A DNA stretch of 64,000 nt from Nocardia australiensis. GTDB lineage: Bacteria; Actinomycetota; Actinomycetes; Mycobacteriales; Mycobacteriaceae. The notes beneath the pieces are model-generated. The model saw nothing but the letters and a program-made list of their open reading frames with translations, searched no databases and was not told the origin of the DNA. A program made the translations under genes and the position numbers. The stretch is taken from the NCBI RefSeq assembly GCF_020733705.1, contig NZ_JAJFZM010000001.1:620001-684000 (forward strand). The letters run 5' to 3'. Positions 58,545 to 64,000 of this stretch are shown piece after piece (positions within the stretch are counted from its first letter, which is position 1; each line of letters starts with the position of its first letter).

Positions 58545-59123
58545 GTGACTCGCCCGACGGTGGTGTGCGGCATCGCGGGCAGCCTGCGCCGCGAGTCCTG
58601 GAACCTGAAACTGTTGCGCGCCATGGCCGTTCTCGCGCCGGACACCATCGAACTGCGGATCGCCGAGAGCTTGCCGCGAGTTCCGCTGTTCAACGAGGAC
58701 CTCCTCGGCCGCGAACCCGAAGGCGTGACCGCGCTGCGCGCCGAGGTCGCCGCCGCCGATGCTGTGCTGGTCGCGACCCCTGAATACAACGGCGGCACGC
58801 CGGGCGTTCTAAAGAACGCGCTGGACTGGCTCTCACTCCCCCGCGGCGCTTCGGTCCTGCACCGGAAGCCGGTCGCGCTGGTGGGTGTGACACCCGGCCG
58901 CCTGGGCACCGCGCGCAGCCAGTTCGAACTGCGGCATACCTTCATCTTCACGCAGTCGGCCGTCATCCCCGGCCCCGAAGTACTGCTGAGCAATGCCGCC
59001 GAGCGCTTCGACGCCGACGGCCGACTTATCGATCCCGTGGCCGTAGCTCTGATCTCGCGGCTGTGGGCAGAACTCCAGACCTACACCCGACTAGACCAAC
59101 CCAAGGTGGTTCCCCCTTCATGA
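58545..59123 (+). CDS. NAD(P)H-dependent FMN reductase family protein
   Basis: 192 residues from GTG 58545, chosen because the fold begins there (VVCGIAGSLRRESWNLKLL); upstream in-frame starts add non-conserved sequence. The PEYNGGTPGVLKNALDWLS motif near residue 77 is the FMN-binding signature of the NADPH-dependent FMN reductase/azoreductase family. The stop overlaps the hydrolase start (ATGA), so it is the first gene of a rightward operon. Role: it may supply reduced flavin or reduce quinones formed from catechols; no flavin-dependent monooxygenase is visible nearby. Confidence 0.85.
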   Translation: MTRPTVVCGIAGSLRRESWNLKLLRAMAVLAPDTIELRIAESLPRVPLFNEDLLGREPEGVTALRAEVAAADAVLVATPEYNGGTPGVLKNALDWLSLPRGASVLHRKPVALVGVTPGRLGTARSQFELRHTFIFTQSAVIPGPEVLLSNAAERFDADGRLIDPVAVALISRLWAELQTYTRLDQPKVVPPS

Positions 59124-60256
59124 CATCAACACCGGCAACCGCGATCAGCAAGACCTTCGTCAGCAGCGAGTCCCCTGGCGCGCCCAGGATGGGCGCGGGC
59201 GGGCGTCCTTGCCAAGGCATCTACTACACCCCGGCGGACTCGCGCCCGCGCGTCGCAGTGATCGCCACGCACTATCAGATCGACTTCTCCGAGCACTATC
59301 TCGCCGACTACCTGGCCGCCCGCGGAATCGGGTTCCTGGGATGGAACACTCGCTACCGCGGCTATGAATGGCAGTTCAACCTGGATCGCGCACTGGTCGA
59401 TATCGGCGTCGGGATGCGCTGGCTGCGCGAACAGGCGGGGGTCGAACACATCGTCGTGCTCGGCAATTCCGGCGGCGGATCACTCATGGCCGCCTATCAC
59501 GCGCAAACGGTGGAACCCTGCGTACCGCCGGCCCGCGATATGCAACCCGCTCCCGGCATCGACGACCTCATCGCAGGCGACGCGTACATTTCGCTAGCCG
59601 CGCACCTGGGCCGACCCGACGTCTTGACCGCGTGGATGGACCCGGCCGTCATCGACGAGAACGATCCGACATTGACCGACCCCGAACTCGATCTGTTCAA
59701 CCCGCTACACGGCCCGCCGTTCTCAGCGGAATTCCTCGCGCGCTACCGCGCTGCCCAGGTCACGCGCAATCACCGGATCACCGTGTGGGCCCGGGCCGAA
59801 CTCGATCGCATCACCGCGGCCGGCTATCACGACCGGAACTTCACGGTCCCTCGGACCTGGGCCGACCCGCGCATGGTCGATCCGGCGCTGGACCCGAGCA
59901 GCCGGACCGCCGGAATGTGCTATCGCGGAGAGGCTGCAGCGGCCAACCGCGGCGACGGCGCCCTCGCCAGCCAGACGACGCTGCGCAATTGGCTGCACAT
60001 GTGGAGCCTCGAGGATTCCCCGTGCCGCGCCGAGCCGTATCTGGCGAAGATCACCGTCCCCACCCTGGTGATGAACCCCGAGGGCGACGAAGGCGTCTTC
60101 CCCAGCGACGCACAGCAGATCTTCGACGCCATCCCGAGCGCCGACAAATCGCGCGTGGACCTGCCCGGCGACCATTACTTCCGGTCGGAATCGGCGCGCG
60201 AGGCCGTCGCCGATGTCATCGCAGACTGGGTGTCGGCGCGATTCCCCGTCCAGTAG
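59120..60256 (+). CDS. Alpha/beta-hydrolase, possible phthalate-ester hydrolase
   Basis: 378 residues from ATG 59120. The nucleophile elbow GNSGGG places the catalytic Ser at 117. The VAVIATHYQIDF and FLGWNTRYRGYEW segments, and the late VMNPEGDEGVFP and LPGDHYF regions supplying the acid and His, complete the fold. It is larger than simple esterases because of a ~130-residue insertion (about 135-265). Rhodococcus RHA1 carries a phthalate-ester hydrolase gene (patE) near its phthalate genes, so this gene's place beside a pht-like operon suggests release of an aromatic acid from an ester. The substrate is inferred only. Confidence 0.7.
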   Translation: MTSTPATAISKTFVSSESPGAPRMGAGGRPCQGIYYTPADSRPRVAVIATHYQIDFSEHYLADYLAARGIGFLGWNTRYRGYEWQFNLDRALVDIGVGMRWLREQAGVEHIVVLGNSGGGSLMAAYHAQTVEPCVPPARDMQPAPGIDDLIAGDAYISLAAHLGRPDVLTAWMDPAVIDENDPTLTDPELDLFNPLHGPPFSAEFLARYRAAQVTRNHRITVWARAELDRITAAGYHDRNFTVPRTWADPRMVDPALDPSSRTAGMCYRGEAAAANRGDGALASQTTLRNWLHMWSLEDSPCRAEPYLAKITVPTLVMNPEGDEGVFPSDAQQIFDAIPSADKSRVDLPGDHYFRSESAREAVADVIADWVSARFPVQ

Positions 60257-60321
60257 CGACACCCACGACCATAGCGAGTTCACGTTCGGGAGTCGCCGGA
60301 CCAGGCCGATACCCTGTCAGG

Positions 60322-61101
60322 GTGAAGCTCAGGGACGACGAGGAACCGGCCAAGCCGCAATACCCGATCGAGTCCGTCGACAATGCGCTGCGAATCCTGT
60401 TACTACTGGGTGAGCAACGCAGCATCCGACTCACCGAGGTGAGCGAATACCTGTCGGTGGCGTCGTCCACCGCACACCGGTTGCTCGCCATGCTCCAATA
60501 TCGCGGATTCGTGCGCCAGATCGCCGGGTCACGGGCCTACGAACCCGGCCCGGCACTGACCACCATCGCGTTCTCGATCCTGCGTCAGATCGACGTCCGG
60601 GCTCGCCTGCATCCGGTGCTCGAACGCCTGTCCGCCAGCCTGGGCGAGACCGTGCACCTCGCCCGGCTCGACGGCACCACCGTGGCTTTCGTGGATTCGG
60701 TGGAGAGCACCCGGGCCGTTCGAGTCGGCTCGCGCATGGGCAAGACCATGCCCGCACACTCCACATCGTCGGGCAAAGCCCTGTTGTCGTTGATGGACGA
60801 CGAGATCTTGCGCGAGCTCTACCCCGCCCCGACGCTGCCCGCTCTTACGCCGCATTCGATCACCAAGCGCTCAACCTTGCTGAGTCAGGTGCGCGCTGTC
60901 CGCAAGAACGGCTACGCGACCAGCACCGAAGAGAGCGAGGACGGTGTGGCTTCGGTCGCGGTACCGCTCGGCGAGTACGGGGCCGCGCGTTATGCGGTCA
61001 ATGTCTCCAGTCCAGTGGGCCGGATGACCGAGGAAACGCAGGCCGAGATCGCCACCGTCCTGCGGCAACTGGCGGTCGACGTCTCGGAATACTTCCTGTG
61101 A
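60322..61101 (+). CDS. IclR-family transcriptional regulator
   Basis: 259 residues from GTG 60322. The winged HTH is at about 15-75 (SVDNALRILLLLGEQRSIRLTEVSEYL as a pattern, then SSTAHRLLAMLQYRGF). The IclR effector domain follows (ETVHLARLDGTTVAFVDSVES, PAHSTSSGKALLS, GYATSTEESEDGVASVAVPL). No Shine-Dalgarno is seen; TACCCT at 60310-60315 lies seven bases before the GTG, so the transcript may be leaderless. IclR proteins commonly control aromatic-acid operons, and this is the only regulator in the block, so it probably acts on the 58287-58544 region. Confidence 0.9.
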   Translation: MKLRDDEEPAKPQYPIESVDNALRILLLLGEQRSIRLTEVSEYLSVASSTAHRLLAMLQYRGFVRQIAGSRAYEPGPALTTIAFSILRQIDVRARLHPVLERLSASLGETVHLARLDGTTVAFVDSVESTRAVRVGSRMGKTMPAHSTSSGKALLSLMDDEILRELYPAPTLPALTPHSITKRSTLLSQVRAVRKNGYATSTEESEDGVASVAVPLGEYGAARYAVNVSSPVGRMTEETQAEIATVLRQLAVDVSEYFL

Positions 61102-61123
61102 CGCGGGGGTAGCGCGCCCCACT

Positions 61124-61162
61124 CGAGTTCGGCCCCGGGCAGCGACCCGGGAGCCGAACTCG
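61124..61162. terminator. Strong bidirectional terminator hairpin
   Basis: CGAGTTCGGC-CCCGGG and CCCGGG-A-GCCGAACTCG form a 16-bp stem with one bulged A and a 6-base loop, followed by TTT. It lies between the convergent IclR (+) and CoA-ligase (-) genes. Confidence 0.85.
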
Positions 61163-61208
61163 TTTCCGGAGTCGGATCGCGTTCTCGCCCGGTGGCGCGG
61201 ACATGTCG

Positions 61209-62807
61209 CTAGCCGAAGCGCGTCCGCAATTCCTTCTTGTCGATCTTGCCGACCGAGGTCTTCGGCAATTCGCCGACAAACCGCCAGTGGTCGGGGACAG
61301 CCCATTTCGCGACCTGGCCGTCGAGGTGAGCGCGCAGTTCCGGTACCGAAACCTCGCTGCCGTCCCGCAGCGCGACCACCGCGAGGGGACGCTCCTCCCA
61401 ACGGGGGTCCGGGATTCCGATGACCGCGGCCTCCGCGACACCCGGATGATCGATCAACCGACTCTCGAGTTCGACCGAGGAGATCCACTCCCCGCCGCTC
61501 TTGATGCCATCCTTGATCCGATCGCGGACGTCCACCCACCCATGCCGATCGATCACGCCGGCGTCGCCGGTCCGAAGCCAGCCGTCGTGAAACTTCGTAC
61601 CGGAGTCGTCGTCCGCCCGGAAGTATCGGCCCGCGATGGTCGGCCCGCGAAGTTCGATTTCGCCGACGGATACCCCGTCGTGAGGCAGCTCCCGCCCGGC
61701 ATCGTCCATGATGCGCGCGAACACGCCGGGAACCAGGCGACCGCTCTGGGTGACGCAGTCCAGCAGCGCGTCATCGGTTCGATCCCGCGGAGGTTCGGAG
61801 AGGGTGAGCAGCGGGCTGGTTTCGGTCATCCCCCAGCCCTGAATCAGCCTGACTCCGTGCTGATCCCACAGCTTCCTCGCCAAGGCCCGCGTGAGTGTGG
61901 AGCCGCCGACAATACCCCGGCGCAAACTCGTCAGACGGACCCCGTTGGCTGCCGCGTGATCGGCGACCGACGTCCATATCGTGGGGACCGCGGCGGCAAC
62001 AGTCGGCTCGAGCGTCTCGATGATCGTCGCGATATCGGGTGCGGACAGGAAACGACCGTTCATAATCAGCGTCGAGCCGGCCAGCCAGCCCGCGTGTGGC
62101 CAGCCCCAGGCATTCGCGTGGAACATCGGGACGATCGGCAACAGCGCATCGTATTCGGTGAAGCCCATCACGCTGCCGGTGCACAACATCAGCGAATGCA
62201 GATAGATCGACCGATGACTGTAGGCCACGCCCTTGGGATTTCCCGTGGTGCCCGAGGTGTAGCAGAGTATCGCGGCCGAGCGTTCCTCGACCTCGGGCCA
62301 GCTGAATTCCGCGGCGTGCGCTGCGATGAGGTCGTCGTAGTCGTGGACGGTGATCGATTCCGGGACCCGAATATCGCCGCCGCCCTTGACGATGAGGTGT
62401 TCGATCGTCGGCATTCTGCCGAGTAGCTGCTCAACTCTCGGCAGCAGATCCGCGGAGGTGATCAGCACGCGGTCCCGGGCGTGGCCGACAATGTATTCCA
62501 GCTGATCGTCGTGCAGCCGCAAATTCAGCGTGTGCAGTACCGCGCCCATCGACGGGATGGCGAAGTACGCGGCCAGGTGCTCGGTGGTGTTCCAGCACAA
62601 CGTGGCGACCATATCGTCGCGGCCGATTCCCAGTGCCGCCAATGCGGCCGCGAGACTACGTACTTCGTCGGCGACATCGGCGAAGGTCCGGCGCACCACG
62701 GGAAGTCCCGCCCGGTATTCGGTTACCAGGCTGTCCGGGAACCGGGACAATCCGCTCTCGAAAATCAAGGAAATCGACAGCGGGGTGTCGAGCATTGAAC
62801 TCTGCAT
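61209..62807 (-). CDS. Acyl-CoA synthetase (AMP-dependent, medium/long-chain type)
   Basis: 532 residues. ANL-superfamily motifs: YTSGTTGNPKGV (~185), PMFHANAWG (~225), GWGMTETSP (~325), the GWLRTGDAG hinge region (~400) and the lid with DRIKDGIKSGGEWISS (~420) and the catalytic Lys of SVGKIDKK near the end. It resembles enzymes annotated as long-chain fatty-acid or short side-chain CoA ligases in Nocardia. It activates a carboxylic acid with ATP and CoA. It is last in a minus-strand operon with NTF2-like and VOC genes. The start at 62807 has only a weak ribosome site; Met5 (62795) is an alternative. Confidence 0.88.
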   Translation of the reverse strand: MQSSMLDTPLSISLIFESGLSRFPDSLVTEYRAGLPVVRRTFADVADEVRSLAAALAALGIGRDDMVATLCWNTTEHLAAYFAIPSMGAVLHTLNLRLHDDQLEYIVGHARDRVLITSADLLPRVEQLLGRMPTIEHLIVKGGGDIRVPESITVHDYDDLIAAHAAEFSWPEVEERSAAILCYTSGTTGNPKGVAYSHRSIYLHSLMLCTGSVMGFTEYDALLPIVPMFHANAWGWPHAGWLAGSTLIMNGRFLSAPDIATIIETLEPTVAAAVPTIWTSVADHAAANGVRLTSLRRGIVGGSTLTRALARKLWDQHGVRLIQGWGMTETSPLLTLSEPPRDRTDDALLDCVTQSGRLVPGVFARIMDDAGRELPHDGVSVGEIELRGPTIAGRYFRADDDSGTKFHDGWLRTGDAGVIDRHGWVDVRDRIKDGIKSGGEWISSVELESRLIDHPGVAEAAVIGIPDPRWEERPLAVVALRDGSEVSVPELRAHLDGQVAKWAVPDHWRFVGELPKTSVGKIDKKELRTRFG

Positions 62808-62819
62808 TCGAATCTCAGT

Positions 62820-63212
62820 TCATTCCAGGAGGCGGTGTGGTCCCCAGAAGAGGGCCGAATTGAGTTGCCCGCGATCGAAGTACTCCTCGATCCGGTAGAT
62901 CCGGCCGGCGTCGACATAGACGCGCAATATCGCCGGAATGCGGGCTGATCTTCCCTTGCGGCTCGCGGCGATTGTGTGCTGGCGCAGGAACCCATCCGCC
63001 ACCACGGTTCTGCGCACATCGACATACTCGAAGCTGTCGTACTTCTGCGGCAGAGCGGCCAGGGTGGCCAGGTTCTCCGCTTTATCTTGAGACCGATCGT
63101 CCCAGTTGTGCCATACCTGGACATCGTCACGGTACAAGTCGCTCACCAGGGCCATATCCCCGCGGGCCACCGCGTCGAAGAAATGGTCGGCGAATTCGAG
63201 CATTTCACTCAT
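62820..63212 (-). CDS. NTF2-like (SnoaL-type) protein
   Basis: 130 residues. The cone-shaped NTF2-like fold is indicated by FADHFFDAVARGDMALVSDLYRDDVQVWHN as a pattern and the C-terminal RVYVDAGRIYRIEEYFD. Members are small cyclases, isomerases or dehydratases, or non-catalytic binders. Its start overlaps the VOC stop by four bases and it ends 12 bases before the CoA-ligase gene, so the three act together, plausibly in breakdown of a cyclic or aromatic acid. Confidence 0.8.
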   Translation of the reverse strand: MSEMLEFADHFFDAVARGDMALVSDLYRDDVQVWHNWDDRSQDKAENLATLAALPQKYDSFEYVDVRRTVVADGFLRQHTIAASRKGRSARIPAILRVYVDAGRIYRIEEYFDRGQLNSALFWGPHRLLE

Positions 63213-63781
63213 CGGCCCTGCCCTGATTCGACGGGACCGGGCACACCATTGCGGTCGACCGGAAGATGAGCGACATCGTCCGGACGCAATTCGCGGGTCC
63301 AGGCCGCGAATTCCAGCAGCACGCCGTCAGGGTCGAAGAAATATATCGAGCGGACATAAGTGCTCCCGTTGTCCTCCAGCGATATGCCGCGCTCGCTGTC
63401 GTCGTGATACAGCACCGGGCCCGTCCGCACGCCTTTGGCCTCGAGCTTCGCCTTGTATTCGTCGATTTTTTCGGCCGGAACCTTGAACGAGACGTGATTC
63501 ATCGAGCCGTGCGCAGTGGCGATATCGCCGCCGAGACCCGGGAGTCCCTGGGGCGAGGCGACCCCGGGACTGCGCTGCGGCGCATTGGGGAACCAGAAGA
63601 AGGCGATGAATTGGCCGCCGCCCATATCGAAGAAGAAGTGCTGCGCGCCACCGGGGATCGCGATGGTCTTGGCGAGTCGCATACCCAGAATGTTGGTATA
63701 GAAGTCGAGGGTGCGTTGCATGTCCTGACATACCAATGCCAGATGGCATACCCCACCGAGTTCGAATTCACTATTGCTCAC
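63209..63781 (-). CDS. VOC-family (glyoxalase/extradiol dioxygenase-like) protein
   Basis: 190 residues from GTG 63781, preceded by GAGGAGA; upstream in-frame starts are not supported. Two beta-alpha-beta-beta-beta modules: GGVCHLALVCQDMQRTLDFYTNILGM as a pattern at the N-terminus, and SMNHVSFKVPAEKIDEYKAKLEAKG at mid-length. Candidate metal residues are His in CHLAL, His in MNHVSF and Glu in LLEFAAW. It could be an extradiol dioxygenase-like enzyme or an isomerase. It is the first gene of its operon. Confidence 0.85.
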   Translation of the reverse strand: MSNSEFELGGVCHLALVCQDMQRTLDFYTNILGMRLAKTIAIPGGAQHFFFDMGGGQFIAFFWFPNAPQRSPGVASPQGLPGLGGDIATAHGSMNHVSFKVPAEKIDEYKAKLEAKGVRTGPVLYHDDSERGISLEDNGSTYVRSIYFFDPDGVLLEFAAWTRELRPDDVAHLPVDRNGVPGPVESGQGR

Positions 63782-63902
63782 GTGCTTCTCTCCTCGAAAG
63801 GCGGCGTCTGCGGAGCGTCTGTCGCGGGCCGGGATTCCGGTTGACACCGGCCGGTCGAGCCTGGCTCCCGCCGCTGATTCAGCCTGACCAACCAAAGTCT
63901 CC

Positions 63903-63924
63903 TAGACAAATCCTCTGTTGTCCA
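63903..63924. promoter_or_regulatory. Imperfect inverted repeat before the VOC operon
   Basis: TAGACAA (63903-63909) and TTGTCCA (63918-63924), six of seven positions symmetric, 8-base spacer. It lies between the VOC operon and a possible rightward gene starting at 63939, where a shared operator would be expected. Confidence 0.4.
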
Positions 63925-63938
63925 GAGACACTTTCTTC

Positions 63939-64000
63939 ATGATGAATTTCGATATTGATCCGTTGCGCCGTCGCCCACGCGCGGTGCAACATCCGGCCGC
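63939..64000 (+). CDS. Possible start of a rightward gene, cut by the window edge
   Basis: ATGATG at 63939-63944 opens a frame reading MMNFDIDPLRRRPRAVQHPA, uninterrupted to the edge. The third-position GC and divergent placement fit a gene start, perhaps a regulator of the VOC operon, but 20 codons are too few to identify it and no strong Shine-Dalgarno is seen. Confidence 0.3.
   Translation, partial: MMNFDIDPLRRRPRAVQHPA

Noticed and set aside
59368..61101. 577-residue frame fused to the IclR protein
   Set aside because: The first ~318 codons are an out-of-frame, Arg-rich reading of the hydrolase gene; IclR similarity begins at GTG 60322.

Overview
The window is high-GC DNA with dense genes, 4-nt start/stop overlaps and many GTG starts. 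It carries a helix-turn-helix/DUF397 pair, a WXG-type secreted-protein fragment, an F420-type flavin split-barrel protein and a very large NRPS. Together these point to a mycolic-acid actinobacterium, most likely Nocardia or a close relative such as Rhodococcus. This is inferred from gene content; no rRNA or housekeeping marker is present.

Layout. (1) 1-7.5 kb is an accessory patchwork. It holds the end of a WXG/type VII-like locus with a lipoprotein, a DUF5753-type HTH regulator coupled to a DUF397 protein, a TetR repressor divergent from a peroxiredoxin-like plus tautomerase/YHS operon, and a second TetR divergent from a SAM methyltransferase. The TetR-methyltransferase pair lies between two pieces of what looks like one broken Uma2-family gene. 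(2) 7.5-7.84 kb is a gene-free strip with a 23-bp perfect inverted repeat flanked by imperfect direct repeats. (3) 7,841-51,604 (minus) is one uninterrupted NRPS gene of 14,587 codons. (4) 51.6-53 kb holds the NRPS upstream region, an F420-type split-barrel oxidoreductase and a 5'-truncated TetR remnant. (5) 53-61.1 kb is an aromatic-acid catabolic block. A minus-strand, tightly overlapping operon encodes a Rieske dioxygenase (alpha, beta, ferredoxin, reductase), a cis-diol dehydrogenase, a small unknown protein and a class II aldolase-type putative decarboxylase. Divergent from it are a flavin reductase, an alpha/beta hydrolase and an IclR regulator. The gene order matches actinobacterial phthalate 3,4-dioxygenase (pht/pad) operons. 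(6) 61.2-63.8 kb is a minus-strand operon of an acyl-CoA ligase, an NTF2-like protein and a VOC protein.

The NRPS. It reads as a starter C domain of EntF/DhbF type, then twelve C-A-PCP modules with epimerization domains after modules 6 and 12, then a thirteenth C domain and a stump of an A domain. There is no thioesterase. Pocket residues read by eye give serine for A4, A7 and A9 and threonine for A5 and A8. A1 and A11 share one unassigned code, A2 and A3 share another, and A10 and A12 are near twins. A6 is unassigned. The backbone would be acyl-X1-X2-X2-Ser-Thr-D-X6-Ser-Thr-Ser-X10-X1-X12. Four features stand out. The second E domain has lost its catalytic His (HHxxxDG reads HRxxxDG) and other motifs. 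The last A domain has lost its ATP-binding loop and stops halfway. The A12 core has codon usage unlike its surroundings, as after an A-core swap. Short related repeats sit in frame inside several A domains. How the peptide is released is the main open question; the terminal C domain is a candidate.

How parts work together. No MbtH-like protein, phosphopantetheinyl transferase, aryl-acid genes or exporter are visible, so the NRPS must draw on genes outside the window. The catabolic block forms a plausible route: ester hydrolysis, dihydroxylation, dehydrogenation, decarboxylation, under an IclR regulator.
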